Assembly (NCBI GenBank): GCA_945893145.1
Contig: CAMDDZ010000002.1
Coordinates: 1-64,000, forward strand
DNA from: Rhodoplanes serenus
GTDB lineage: Bacteria > Pseudomonadota > Alphaproteobacteria > Rhizobiales > Xanthobacteraceae
Reading direction: 5' to 3'
Length of the DNA stretch: 64,000 bases
Part shown: piece after piece, positions 41,915-50,971 of the stretch
Layout: each line of letters starts with the position of its first letter
How positions within the stretch are numbered: the stretch's first letter is position 1
Program-made: the position numbers and the translations under genes
The notes under the pieces: generated by a model
Databases searched by the model: none
Seen by the model: the letters and a program-made list of their open reading frames with translations, nothing else
Told to the model about the DNA's origin: nothing

Positions 41915-43306
41915 TTAGCCGCTCAGCACACGGCCGAGCCAGCGCGGATCGAGCCGGTCGAGGTCGCGCGACATCGCGACGATCTCAGCGCAGACCTTGT
42001 CGCTGACGCGGCTCGACAATTCCTGCGAGAAGCGTGCCTCATGCTCGGCGCCGGTGAATGGCTGCGACGGACTGCCCTTCGGCGCCGGCACAAGTTTCGA
42101 GAGCTTGCGGCCGTCGCGCAGCACGACGCTGACCCGCGCCGCGGTGGAAAGCTCGTTGCTCGCGGCCTCGACCTCGTCATCGAGCGCGATAGTGGTCCGC
42201 TCCTCGATCGAATGGAGGCTCTTGTCCATCAACCCTGCCTCGAAATCCGTGACACTGAGCGTTGCGATCTGGCCCGGCGCGAGCGCAACCTTGGAGGCGA
42301 GCGCCACGCTGAACGGCAGGCACATCTGCGCGGCCTGCAGGTCGACCGGATGCGGATTGGTCAGCCGCCCCTGAATGATCTTCGGGATGCCGAGCGTCAT
42401 GCTGGCGATATCGTCGCTGGAAAATCCGTGCTCCTGCCGCAGCGCCAGCATGGCGTCGATCCCGGCGGCGACGCGCGCCGCGGCGGCATGCGACTTCACC
42501 AGCACGTCCATGAGATGGAAGCGGCTGCCAAGCCCGCCCTCGATCTGCGCCGGGTTGAAGCCGTCCGCATAGGCGCGCGCGAAACCGCCCTGCCCTTCGA
42601 TAATGTCGTTCGGGCCGCTATAGCCTTCGGCCGCCAGCAGCGCCGCAGAGACGCCGCCCTCTGCGGCGTGCGCCGCGTGAATGCGCTTGGCCGAGCCCCC
42701 CGAGTAGTAGAACTGCGCAAGCCCGCTGGCGTAGCCGCCGGCGAGCCCGAGCGCGTCGGCGATCTTCTGCGCCGCATGGGGGCCGCGGAACAACAACCGG
42801 CCGGCAGCCGCAGCGGTGCCGAAGCCGACGCAGGTGCCGGTGCTCTGAAAGCCGCGTTTGAAGTGGCTCGGCTGCACCGCAAGGCCGATGCGGATGATGG
42901 TCTCGTAGCCAGCGACGACCGCTGCAAGCACATCGGGACCGGACGCGTCGGTGTGCTCGCCTACGGCCAGCGCCGCCGACCAGGCCGCGACGCCGGGATG
43001 CAGCATCGCGCCGACATGGGTGTCGTCGGCATCGAAGCTTGAGCCGAACGTGACATTGAGCAGCGTTGCGTGCTGTGGATTGAGCGTGTCGGCTGAGAAC
43101 AGCACGTGCGCGGCACCGGGCTTTCCGACCAGTCCGACGTAGCGGCGCGACCAGTCGCTCCACGGCAGCCGAGCCCCGATCGAACACGCGCGCAGATGAT
43201 CGAGCAGCAGCCAGCCGAGCTTTTGCCGCACCTCACCCGGCAGCTTCGCGGGATCGAGCGCAGCCGTAAACTCCGCCAGCGCTTTGGTGGATCGGTGGGT
43301 TGCCAT
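41915..43306 (-). CDS. MmgE/PrpD-family protein
   Basis: 463 residues, family of 2-methylcitrate dehydratase, cis-aconitate decarboxylase and immune-responsive gene 1. Typical stretches: LLDHLRACSIGARL, FGSSFDADDTHVGAMLHPG (active-site His region), AAVVAGYETIIRIGLAV and TGTCVGFGTAAAAGRLL. Reaction here is unknown; members dehydrate or decarboxylate tricarboxylates. ATG 43306 is chosen; GTG 43318, overlapping the Bug stop, is possible. It is co-transcribed with a Bug receptor and a hydrolase, which suggests processing of an imported polycarboxylate or related acid. Confidence 0.87.
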   Translation of the reverse strand: MATHRSTKALAEFTAALDPAKLPGEVRQKLGWLLLDHLRACSIGARLPWSDWSRRYVGLVGKPGAAHVLFSADTLNPQHATLLNVTFGSSFDADDTHVGAMLHPGVAAWSAALAVGEHTDASGPDVLAAVVAGYETIIRIGLAVQPSHFKRGFQSTGTCVGFGTAAAAGRLLFRGPHAAQKIADALGLAGGYASGLAQFYYSGGSAKRIHAAHAAEGGVSAALLAAEGYSGPNDIIEGQGGFARAYADGFNPAQIEGGLGSRFHLMDVLVKSHAAAARVAAGIDAMLALRQEHGFSSDDIASMTLGIPKIIQGRLTNPHPVDLQAAQMCLPFSVALASKVALAPGQIATLSVTDFEAGLMDKSLHSIEERTTIALDDEVEAASNELSTAARVSVVLRDGRKLSKLVPAPKGSPSQPFTGAEHEARFSQELSSRVSDKVCAEIVAMSRDLDRLDPRWLGRVLSG

Positions 43307-43314
43307 TCGGCAGA

Positions 43315-44286
43315 TCACTTCGCCGCTTTGAACAGATCGGACAGCTTGCCGTACTTTGCGTAGTCGGCCTCGATGACGGCGCGGAACGCGTCAGGCTTGC
43401 TCACGATAATATCGGAGCCGCCGCTCACGAGATTGTCTGTCACCGCCTTCTCGTGCATCGCATTGCTGACCGCGCCCCAAAGCCGATCGAGCGCCGCCTG
43501 CGGTGTGCCCGCGGGCGCGACCATGCCGATCCAGGACGTCGCCTCGTAACCCGGCACGCCGGCTTCGGCGACCGTCGGCACCGCTGGCAGCGCCGCCGAG
43601 CGCTCCTTGCTGCCGACCGCGAGCGCCCGCAACGTGCCGGCGCGGATGTGCGGAATGAGGCCAGCCGTGAAACCCCACATGGCGCCGACCTGGTTCGAGA
43701 CCACGGCTTGCAGCGCAAGGCCAGTGCCCTGGAACGGCACATGCGTGATCTTCAGGCCGGTCATGCGGTTGAAAATCTCGCCAGCCAGATGGTTCGGCCC
43801 GCCGACGCCGGACGAGGCGTAGAACAACTCGCCGGGCTTCTGGCGCGCCAGCGCCATGTATTCCGGCAAGGTCTTGGCCGGCACCGACGGATGTACGACC
43901 AGCGCCACGGTGTTGCGCGTGAGCAGCGAGACCGGCGCAAAGTCCTTCAGCGGGTCGTAGCCGATCGATTGGCCGATGTGCGGCGCGATCACCAGCGAGG
44001 ATTCGGTCGAAACCAGCAGCGTGTGCCCGTCGGGATCGGATTTTGCCACCACGGCGGTGCCGATCCGGCCGGCGGCGCCGGCGCGGTTCTCGACAATGAC
44101 CGATTGGCCGAACGCAGTTTGCAGATGAGGCGCAATGAGCCGCGACACGATATCGGCGCCGCCACCCGGCGCGAACGGCACGATGATACGTACCGTGCGG
44201 GTCGGATACTCGGCTTGCGCGGAAGCGCGCACCGGCCATGCGGCGCAAGCCGCCAAACCGGCGATGACATTGCGCCGCGTCGTCAT
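43315..44286 (-). CDS. Tripartite tricarboxylate (Bug) receptor
   Basis: 323-residue Bug receptor. The leader MTTRRNVIAGLAACAAWPVR ending RASAQ contains TTRRNVI, so Tat export is possible, unusual among the Bug genes here. Family motif RTVRIIVPFAPGGGADIVSR and VIVENRAGAAGRIGTAVVA. The start ATG 44286 overlaps the stop of the upstream hydrolase (ATGA), giving translational coupling, and the MmgE/PrpD gene follows directly. Confidence 0.92.
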   Translation of the reverse strand: MTTRRNVIAGLAACAAWPVRASAQAEYPTRTVRIIVPFAPGGGADIVSRLIAPHLQTAFGQSVIVENRAGAAGRIGTAVVAKSDPDGHTLLVSTESSLVIAPHIGQSIGYDPLKDFAPVSLLTRNTVALVVHPSVPAKTLPEYMALARQKPGELFYASSGVGGPNHLAGEIFNRMTGLKITHVPFQGTGLALQAVVSNQVGAMWGFTAGLIPHIRAGTLRALAVGSKERSAALPAVPTVAEAGVPGYEATSWIGMVAPAGTPQAALDRLWGAVSNAMHEKAVTDNLVSGGSDIIVSKPDAFRAVIEADYAKYGKLSDLFKAAK

Positions 44287-45125
44287 TCGGCCGCCCTCAC
44301 CTGCATGGCGCTCACTTCCTGCATGAAACGGAGCGCGTGCTGCGCACAGAGATCTGGCTCGACGGCCGCAACATGATAGCTGTCGCCCGGCAACACGACC
44401 ACGCGCGCATTCGGAATTTGCCGCGCGAAGCGCTCGACGGTTTCGACCGAATGCAAGCCGCTCTCCTGCGTGGTCACGATTAGCGCCGGCGCGGTGATGC
44501 GATGGAGGTCATGCTCCAGGTCCATGTCGATGCGCGCCGCCGACGCCGCATAGGCCGCGCGCGGATCGGTCCTGCCCATCAGCTCGTCGGTCCACCATTC
44601 GGTTTGCGCCGCGGACGCCTGACTGCCGAGGCGGGATCGCATCGTCTCCGCGGCCCATTGCCGGACGCCTTTGGTGCGGATCAGGTCGGCGTTGCCGGTG
44701 CCGCTGCCCCGCACCGCACCGCTGAACAGGCAAAGCGACAGCAGCCGTCCTGGCTGGTCGCAAGCGAGCCGCATGCAGGCCGAGCCACCGTATTTGGCGC
44801 CGATCAGATGACAGCGCTCGATCTCGAGTGCGTCCATGAAACGCCCGATGTCGGCGGCAAGCTCCGTCGCACTCCAGCCATAGCCGGCCGGTGGCATGGG
44901 CGACGCGCCAAATCCCGGCAGGTCCGGCCGGATGACGCGGTAGTGGCGTGCAAGATGTGGAACCCAAGCCGTCCAGGCGCGCGACGATTCGGAATTGCCG
45001 TGAATCATCACGACGGTTTCAGGGTCGGTCCACGGCTCGCCGAACCAATGATCCTGATAGGCCATCGTCAGGCCGGAGCGGACCTCGATGCTGCGCATAT
45101 TGTCGCTGTAGGCCTTCATCGGCAT
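44283..45125 (-). CDS. Alpha/beta hydrolase-fold protein with Lys at the nucleophile elbow
   Basis: 280 residues with a clear alpha/beta hydrolase fold: oxyanion region VVMIHGNSESSRAW, RPDLPGFGASPMP and the final His in GDSYHVAAVEP. The nucleophile elbow, normally GxSxGG, is GAKYGG, so Lys replaces the catalytic Ser. The acid position (TTQESGLHS) also lacks a clear Asp, though Glu is present. It may be a non-hydrolytic lyase, a binding protein or an inactive remnant. It is intact in frame and coupled by an ATGA overlap to the Bug gene, so it is probably expressed. Confidence 0.82.
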   Translation of the reverse strand: MPMKAYSDNMRSIEVRSGLTMAYQDHWFGEPWTDPETVVMIHGNSESSRAWTAWVPHLARHYRVIRPDLPGFGASPMPPAGYGWSATELAADIGRFMDALEIERCHLIGAKYGGSACMRLACDQPGRLLSLCLFSGAVRGSGTGNADLIRTKGVRQWAAETMRSRLGSQASAAQTEWWTDELMGRTDPRAAYAASAARIDMDLEHDLHRITAPALIVTTQESGLHSVETVERFARQIPNARVVVLPGDSYHVAAVEPDLCAQHALRFMQEVSAMQVRAAE

Positions 45126-45270
45126 TCATTTTGCCATTGTTTGCTTGCCGCAGGAAAGCCATCCACGCCGCGCATGAGTTCAAGCTTGTGCAGGGCTGCT
45201 GCGGCTCCCTACAATCTCCCCAACAAATCAAATCGGCCGCCCGAGAATACGGGCGCAGGGGAGAAACGGC

Positions 45271-46263
45271 ATGCGAGGTTTCGGCACCATTCTCGCGTCA
45301 GCGCTGTGTCTCGCGTTTGGGGTCGCGCCCACGTCGGCACAGGCGCCCTACCCGAACCGGCCGATCCGGATTCTCGTTCCCTATGCGCCCGGCGGGCTCA
45401 CCGACGTGGTGGCGCGGTACTACGCCGAGCATCTGCGCAAAGCGTTCGGGCAAAACGTGCTGGTGGAGAACAAGCCGGGCGCCTCCGGCATCATCGCAAT
45501 CGAGGAAATGGCACGCGCCAAGCCCGACGGCTACACGCTGATGATCGGCAACATCTCGACCAATTGCCTCACGCCGGTGCTGCTGGCGAAGCGCATGCAC
45601 ATCGACTACGACCGCGATGTGCAAATCATCGCGCGGCTCGCCGATGCGCCGGTGTTCTTCCTCGCCACCACGAATAACTTCCCGCCGAAGACTTTCCAGG
45701 AGTTCATCGCCTACGCCAAGGCGCATCCCGGCGACGTGCGCTACGCCTCGGGAGGCATCGGCGCCTATCAGCACGTCAACACCGAGATTCTGGCAAAGCG
45801 CGCCGGCGGGCTTCAGCTCATCCACATCCCATTCAAGGATGGCGGCCCTGGGATTCTGAAAGATGTGGCCTCCGGTGACACGCAAGTTTCCTGGTTCAAC
45901 ATCACCAACCCGGTCGGCATGATCAAGGCTGGCCGAGTGCGGCCGCTGGCGGTCGCTGCGCCGCAGCGCCTGGCGGCTTGGCCCGACGTGCCGACGCTGG
46001 ATGAGCTTGGTTTCACCGGCTTCCGCCCCTCGCAATGGTCGGCCGCATTCGCGCCCGCTGGCGTGCCGCGCGAGATCATCGACAAGCTGCACCAGGCTTT
46101 TGTTGCCGCCGCCAACACACCGGAGATGCGGGCGATCTTCGAGAAGGGCGGCATGGTGGCCCCGATCCAGGCTTCGGTCGAGGACGCCCGCGCCTGGCTG
46201 AAGCAAGAAATGGAAACCTGGCGGCGCGATATCGCGGACGCCGGCATCAAGGTGGATGAGTGA
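45271..46263 (+). CDS. Tripartite tricarboxylate (Bug) receptor
   Basis: 330-residue Bug receptor. Signal MRGFGTILASALCLAFGVAP ends near SAQAPYP; motif RPIRILVPYAPGGLTDVVAR and VLVENKPGASGIIAIEEMARA. GGGGAGAAA precedes ATG 45271. First gene of a plus-strand run (isopropylmalate-dehydrogenase-like enzyme, second Bug, two acyl-CoA dehydrogenases, CMD protein) and divergent from the hydrolase at 45125 across a 145-base gap. The composite repeat copy 2 lies directly after it. Confidence 0.92.
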   Translation: MRGFGTILASALCLAFGVAPTSAQAPYPNRPIRILVPYAPGGLTDVVARYYAEHLRKAFGQNVLVENKPGASGIIAIEEMARAKPDGYTLMIGNISTNCLTPVLLAKRMHIDYDRDVQIIARLADAPVFFLATTNNFPPKTFQEFIAYAKAHPGDVRYASGGIGAYQHVNTEILAKRAGGLQLIHIPFKDGGPGILKDVASGDTQVSWFNITNPVGMIKAGRVRPLAVAAPQRLAAWPDVPTLDELGFTGFRPSQWSAAFAPAGVPREIIDKLHQAFVAAANTPEMRAIFEKGGMVAPIQASVEDARAWLKQEMETWRRDIADAGIKVDE

Positions 46264-46290
46264 ATGCAGCGAACGCAAACATCACCCGGC

Positions 46291-46449
46291 CTCATGGTGA
46301 GGAGCACAGCGAAGCTGCGCGTCTCGAACGTCGCAAGCCGGGTTTACCCGACTTGCGCACCTAAAGTGCCGATCTCGGATAAATCCGAGATCGGACGAGC
46401 CGCCCCATCCTTCGAGACGCGGTCCTTTGGACCGCTCCTCAGGATGAGG
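46291..46449. repeat. Composite palindromic intergenic repeat, copy 2
   Basis: Same frame as copy 1 at 23911: CTCATGGTGAGGAGC at the left end, GCTCCTCAGGATGAGG at the right, and the nested GCGTCTCGAA/TTCGAGACGC pair. The inner hairpins occur in the opposite order: first the GCAAG/CTTGC type around GGGTTTACCC (about 46332-46357), then CCGATCTCGG/CCGAGATCGG around ATAAAT (about 46369-46394). It lies between a Bug gene and the dehydrogenase gene and ends about 15 bases before the latter's ribosome binding site. Confidence 0.85.
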
Positions 46450-46478
46450 CGGATTGAGTCCTGCAGAGGAATTGAATC

Positions 46479-47531
46479 TTGAAAATCGCGTTCATGTGCG
46501 GCGACGACATCGGCATCGAGGTCGTGCCGGAAGCCGTCAAGGTGATGAAGGCCGCCGCCGCCAAGACCGGGCTTGCGATCGAGTGGCACGAGTTCCTGCT
46601 GGGCAAGGCCGGTCACGAAAAATACGGCAACACCCTGCCTCCGGTTACCGAAGCGGGCCTGCGCGGCATGGATGGCTGGATCATGGGGCCGATCGGCCAC
46701 AACGCCTACCCGCGCGGCGACACCACCTGGGTGATGCCGCCGATCCGCAAGAAGTTCGATCTGTTCGCGGCGCTGCGGCCCGCGCTGTCGCACGCCAACA
46801 TTCCGTCGGTGCACAAGAACGTCGATATCGCGTTCTTCCGCGAGCTGACCGAAGGCATGCTCTATTCCGAGACGGTGGTCGCAGGCGCGCCGGAGTTCCG
46901 GCCAAACGATGACATCACCATCTCGTCGCGCGTCATCACCCGCAAGGGCTCGAACCGCGTTGCGCGCGAAGCGTTCGAAATGGCGCGCACGCGCAAGCGC
47001 AAGAAGGTCACCGCCGCCCACAAGGAGCCGGTCTATCGGCTCGCCTGCGGCATGTTCGCGGAAGAGTGCCGCAAGGTCGCCAAGGAATTTCCCGACGTGC
47101 AGTTCGAAGAGATGATGATCGACTCCACCGCCATGAAACTCGTGGCCGAGCCACAGCGCTTTGACGTCGTGGTCACAACCAACCAGTTCGGCGACATCCT
47201 GACCGACATCGGCGCGGGCCTGGTCGGAGGCTTGGGCCTCGCTCCCGGCCTGTGCGTCGGCGAGAAGCAGGCCATGGCGCAGGCGACCCATGGCTCGGCG
47301 CCCGACATTTCGGGCAAGAACATTGCCAATCCCTATGCCATGATCATGTCCGGTCAGATGCTGATGGGCTGGCTCGGGCGCAAGCACAAGGAGCCGAAAG
47401 CGAGCGCCGCGGCGGAGCGCATGCAGAGCGCGGTCACCCAGGTGATTGCGGAAAGCAAGCACCTGACGCGCGATCTCGGCGGCAAGGCCAGCACGCAAGA
47501 AATGGGCGACGCGATCGCCGCCGCGGTCTGA
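46479..47531 (+). CDS. Isocitrate/isopropylmalate/tartrate dehydrogenase-family enzyme
   Basis: 350-residue NAD(P)-dependent beta-decarboxylating dehydrogenase. It starts at TTG 46479 with GAGGAA about eight bases upstream. Features: CGDDIGIEVVPEAVKVMKAA, the metal and active-site region MIDSTAMKLVAEPQRFDVVV followed by TTNQFGDILTDIGAGLVGGL, and HGSAPDISGKNIANPYA. The usual dinucleotide-binding motif is present in degenerate form. Substrate is probably a malate- or tartrate-type hydroxyacid, but leuB-type use is possible. It is enclosed between two Bug receptors, which favours a role on an imported organic acid. Confidence 0.88.
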   Translation: MKIAFMCGDDIGIEVVPEAVKVMKAAAAKTGLAIEWHEFLLGKAGHEKYGNTLPPVTEAGLRGMDGWIMGPIGHNAYPRGDTTWVMPPIRKKFDLFAALRPALSHANIPSVHKNVDIAFFRELTEGMLYSETVVAGAPEFRPNDDITISSRVITRKGSNRVAREAFEMARTRKRKKVTAAHKEPVYRLACGMFAEECRKVAKEFPDVQFEEMMIDSTAMKLVAEPQRFDVVVTTNQFGDILTDIGAGLVGGLGLAPGLCVGEKQAMAQATHGSAPDISGKNIANPYAMIMSGQMLMGWLGRKHKEPKASAAAERMQSAVTQVIAESKHLTRDLGGKASTQEMGDAIAAAV

Positions 47532-47571
47532 ACAACAAACAACGCAGTTCAAGAACAAAGGGAGGATAACA

Positions 47572-48546
47572 ATGCGACGTATCATGAGTTGGGCCCTGCT
47601 CGCGCTTGGCCTCGTTTGCCTCGCTCCCGGGATGACCGATGCCCAAGAGTGGAAACCCACGCGGGCGATCAAGTTGATCTGTCCCTTCCCGGCGGGCGGC
47701 GGCACCGACATCATCGCGCGCATCGTCGCGAAATATCTTTCCGATCAGCTCGGCCAGCAGGTCTATGTCGAGAATCGCGGCGGGGCGAACGGCGGCATCG
47801 GTGTGCAGGCGCTTATACAGGCCGATCCCGATGGCTATACGCTCGGCGCCATCTCGGATTCACCGATGACGGTCAATCCCTCGCTCTATGCCAATCTCCC
47901 TTATCACCCGCTGCGCGATTCCATCCCGATCGCCATGATCAACAAGTTCCCGGCGATTCTGACGGCGCACCCTTCGGTGCCGGTCAACAACGTCAAGGAG
48001 CTGATCGACTACGCCAAGGCCAATCCCGGGAAGCTCAATTATTCATCAGGCGGCATCGGAAACTTCAGCCATCTCGGACTCGAGCTGCTCGCCTTCCAGA
48101 CCGGCATCAAGCTTGTCCACGTGCCTTACAAGGGCGTTGGCCCGGCGACGCAAGCGGTCCTCGCTGGCGAAGTGCAGCTCATGTACAACAATATCGCGTC
48201 CGCGCTGCCGCACATGACCGCTGGCAAACTCAAAGGCATCGCGGTCGGCGATTTGCAACGCAATTCGGAGCTCGCCAACATTCCGGCCATTGCTGAAACG
48301 GTGCCTGGCTTTACCGTGACGCCGTGGGTCGGATTGTTCGCGCCGGCCAAGACGCCGAAGGAGATCACCACACGGCTGAGCCGGGAAATCGATGTCATGC
48401 TTAAGAACCCAGCCGTCGTGCAGAATTTCAAGACGCAGATGATTACTGCGGCGTACCTGGATTCGGGCCCATTCTCCGAGGAAATCCAGAAGCAGACCGA
48501 CACCTGGGCCAAGGTCATCAAAACGCTCGGCATCAAAGTCGAGTAG
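47572..48546 (+). CDS. Tripartite tricarboxylate (Bug) receptor
   Basis: 324-residue Bug receptor. Signal MRRIMSWALLALGLVCLAPG, then TRAIKLICPFPAGGGTDIIAR; GGGAGGA precedes ATG 47572. VYVENRGGANGGIGVQALIQ and VPYKGVGPATQAVLAGEV are the typical ligand-site stretches. It sits 40 bases after the dehydrogenase gene and eight bases before the first acyl-CoA dehydrogenase, so it is part of the same transcript. Confidence 0.92.
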   Translation: MRRIMSWALLALGLVCLAPGMTDAQEWKPTRAIKLICPFPAGGGTDIIARIVAKYLSDQLGQQVYVENRGGANGGIGVQALIQADPDGYTLGAISDSPMTVNPSLYANLPYHPLRDSIPIAMINKFPAILTAHPSVPVNNVKELIDYAKANPGKLNYSSGGIGNFSHLGLELLAFQTGIKLVHVPYKGVGPATQAVLAGEVQLMYNNIASALPHMTAGKLKGIAVGDLQRNSELANIPAIAETVPGFTVTPWVGLFAPAKTPKEITTRLSREIDVMLKNPAVVQNFKTQMITAAYLDSGPFSEEIQKQTDTWAKVIKTLGIKVE

Positions 48547-48553
48547 GAGCCGC

Positions 48554-49756
48554 ATGTACAATCTTCATTTGAGCGCGGAGCAGATGGAGTTCCGCGACAC
48601 GGTGCGTGGCTTCGTCGATGACGAGGTCAAGCCGGTCACCTTGAACGCACAGCGGCTCGACGCCGGCGACCGCAGCCTGCCGATGGCGGTCGTCAACAAA
48701 GCCTCGCAGATGGGCCTGCGCACGCTGGCCCTGCCGGAGGATTTGGGCGGCGTCGGCGCCGATGCGCTGACGTCGTGCATCGTGACCGAGGAATTGGCCG
48801 TCGGCGACACCGATGTCGCGGCGGTGTTGACCGAAACCTCGGCGCTGGCGCGCCGTCTGTTCGGCGCGATGACGGCGCAGCAGCGCGACCGCTTCCTGCC
48901 GCGCTTCGTCGAGGACGATAGCTTCCACCTGGCGCTGGCTTGCCGCGAGCCGGGCGACGACAGCACGCTCGGCATCAATTACCACCGGTCCGCCACCGGG
49001 ATGCGCCTCGCCACCACCGCGATTCGCGACGGCGGTCATTGGGTGATCAACGGCGCCAAGGATTGCGTCGCCAACGCGCCGATCGCCAAGCTGATCGCGG
49101 TCGAGGCGAAGACCGACAAGGGCGCGGCGCTGTTCCTGCTGCCGCGCGAGACCGCGGGCCTCACCGTCACGGAGCAGCCCGAGCCGCGCTGGTATCACGG
49201 CTCATGCGGCCAGCTCACGCTCAAGGACGCCCGGGCGCCGGCCGAAAACCTGCTCGGCATCGGTGGGGCGGCCGACAGTGGCCGCGCCGCGCCGCTTTAC
49301 CAGGCCCTCAACCTCGGCATCGGCCGCGCCGCCTACGAGGCCGCGCTCGAATACGCCCAACTGCGCGTGCAGGGCGGCCGCCGCATCGTCGAGCACCAGG
49401 CCATCGGCACCAAGCTCGCCGACATCGCGATCCGCCTCGATATGGTGCGTAGCATGATCTGGCGGGCTGCCTGGGCTTCCGATCACCCGGAGGCCTATGC
49501 CGACCACAGCCTACCCGACCTGCCGCTGACCACCGTCGCCCAGGTGGTGACTTCGGAGGCGATCTATCGCGCCGCCAAGGATGCGGCCGAGTGCTTCGGC
49601 GCCATGGGTGTGATGCGCGACATGCCGCTGCAAAAATACATCCACGACGCGCGCATCTGCCTGCACACCGGCGACGGCAACGCCGACGCCCGCCTGCGCA
49701 TCGCCGAAAAGCTCGCGAACCATCGCGGCGGCCCCTCGATGCTGGCCGCGGAATAG
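48554..49756 (+). CDS. Acyl-CoA dehydrogenase-family protein 1
   Basis: 400-residue flavoprotein of the acyl-CoA dehydrogenase superfamily, start ATG 48554 after GGAG. Fold marks: LSAEQMEFRDTVRGFVDDEV, GLRTLALPEDLGGVGADALT, WVINGAKDCVANAPIAKLIA and CFGAMGVMRDMPLQKYIHDA. In medium-chain-type enzymes the last motif is followed by YEGT with the catalytic Glu; here it is HTGDGNADAR, so that Glu is missing. The Glu of isovaleryl-type enzymes is not obvious either. It may be an acyl-CoA dehydrogenase-like protein with another chemistry, perhaps as a pair with the next gene. Confidence 0.88.
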   Translation: MYNLHLSAEQMEFRDTVRGFVDDEVKPVTLNAQRLDAGDRSLPMAVVNKASQMGLRTLALPEDLGGVGADALTSCIVTEELAVGDTDVAAVLTETSALARRLFGAMTAQQRDRFLPRFVEDDSFHLALACREPGDDSTLGINYHRSATGMRLATTAIRDGGHWVINGAKDCVANAPIAKLIAVEAKTDKGAALFLLPRETAGLTVTEQPEPRWYHGSCGQLTLKDARAPAENLLGIGGAADSGRAAPLYQALNLGIGRAAYEAALEYAQLRVQGGRRIVEHQAIGTKLADIAIRLDMVRSMIWRAAWASDHPEAYADHSLPDLPLTTVAQVVTSEAIYRAAKDAAECFGAMGVMRDMPLQKYIHDARICLHTGDGNADARLRIAEKLANHRGGPSMLAAE

Positions 49757-49765
49757 AGGTCGATC

Positions 49766-50971
49766 ATGGACTTTTCGCTCAGCAACGAGCAGCGCAATTG
49801 GCAGATGACGGCGCGCAAGTTCGCGCAAGAGGAGATCAAGCCGATCTCGCTCGAGCTCGACGACAAGCCCGATGCGCTTGGCAGCTTCGATTGGGACATC
49901 GTCGAGAAGGGATCGAAGCTCGGCTTCCGCACCCTCGCAGTGCCGAAGGAATTCGGCGGCGAAGGCACCGATTACGTGACGCAGGCGCTGGTGATGGCGG
50001 AACTCGCCCGCGGCGACAGCGCGATCTCGAAAACCTTCAGCCAGAATTGGAAGTGGAGCCACCTGATCTCGGCGGCCTGCAACGCCGAACAGAAGGAGCG
50101 TTTCCTGCGGCCGTTCGTGGCTGATCACCGCTTCCTGCTGGGCAAAGGTATCACCGAGCCGAGCGCCGGCTCGGACAACCGCCTGCCGCCAAAGGACACC
50201 CCCAAGGCCGGGCTGAAGCTTCGCGCCGAGCGCAAGGGCGACGAGTGGATCCTCAACGGCGAGAAGTGCTTCATCGCCAACGCGCCGGTCGGCAAGCTGT
50301 TCTTCATCGATGCGCGCACCGATCCGAACGCGCCGCTGCGGCAGGGCACCACCATGTTCCTGGTGCCCTCCGACACGCCGGGCTTCCGCATCGGCAAGGT
50401 GTTCAACAAGAGCGGCTGGCGGTTCTATCGCAACGGCGAGATGATCTTCGAGAATGCCCGCGTGCCGCACGCCAATGTGGTCGGCCAGGTCGGCGTCTCC
50501 GACATGAAAGCCTCGCTTGCCGGCGACCGCACCGGCGGTGATCTGTTCGGCGACCTGGAGCTTGCGGCGAATGCGCTCGGCGTTTGCGACGACGCCTGCG
50601 AGCAGGCGATGAAGCACGCCAGGACCGTGAAGCAAGGCGGCGTGCCGCTGTTCGAGCAGCAGATGGTGCAGCTCAAGATCAACCGCATGCACATGCTGAC
50701 CGAGGCGCTGCGCTCGCTTGTCATGCGGGTGGCGTGGGAGCACGATCACAAGGTGCATTCCGCCAACGCCGGCCTGGCGATGAACCTCTCCACTGACGTG
50801 ATCCAGGAGGTTACTGAGTTGAATCTGGAGATCCACGGCGGCGCTGGCGGCACGGTTGCGCGCCACGCCGAAAAGCTGGTGCGCGACTCGTTCATCTGGA
50901 GCCATCTTGCCGGCGACACGGTGCAACGCCTGAAGGTGGCGGCCCGCATCGCACGCATGGCGGCGCACTGA
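49766..50971 (+). CDS. Acyl-CoA dehydrogenase-family protein 2
   Basis: 401-residue partner of the preceding gene, nine bases downstream. Fold marks: LSNEQRNWQMTARKFAQEEI, GFRTLAVPKEFGGEGTDYVT, GITEPSAGSDNRLPP and WILNGEKCFIANAPVGKLFF. The C-terminal catalytic motif is HLAGDT in place of YEGT, so the usual Glu is Ala. A Glu in DLELAANALG is near the isovaleryl-CoA dehydrogenase Glu position and might substitute. FAD and acyl-CoA binding are likely. Two non-identical subunits may form a heteromer, as known for other paired acyl-CoA dehydrogenases. Confidence 0.88.
   Translation: MDFSLSNEQRNWQMTARKFAQEEIKPISLELDDKPDALGSFDWDIVEKGSKLGFRTLAVPKEFGGEGTDYVTQALVMAELARGDSAISKTFSQNWKWSHLISAACNAEQKERFLRPFVADHRFLLGKGITEPSAGSDNRLPPKDTPKAGLKLRAERKGDEWILNGEKCFIANAPVGKLFFIDARTDPNAPLRQGTTMFLVPSDTPGFRIGKVFNKSGWRFYRNGEMIFENARVPHANVVGQVGVSDMKASLAGDRTGGDLFGDLELAANALGVCDDACEQAMKHARTVKQGGVPLFEQQMVQLKINRMHMLTEALRSLVMRVAWEHDHKVHSANAGLAMNLSTDVIQEVTELNLEIHGGAGGTVARHAEKLVRDSFIWSHLAGDTVQRLKVAARIARMAAH

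Noticed and set aside
46479..47531. Calling the dehydrogenase leuB
   Set aside because: The protein is of the family, but it is enclosed by Bug receptors and acyl-CoA dehydrogenases and is not next to the LeuCD-like genes; specificity cannot be read from the sequence by eye.
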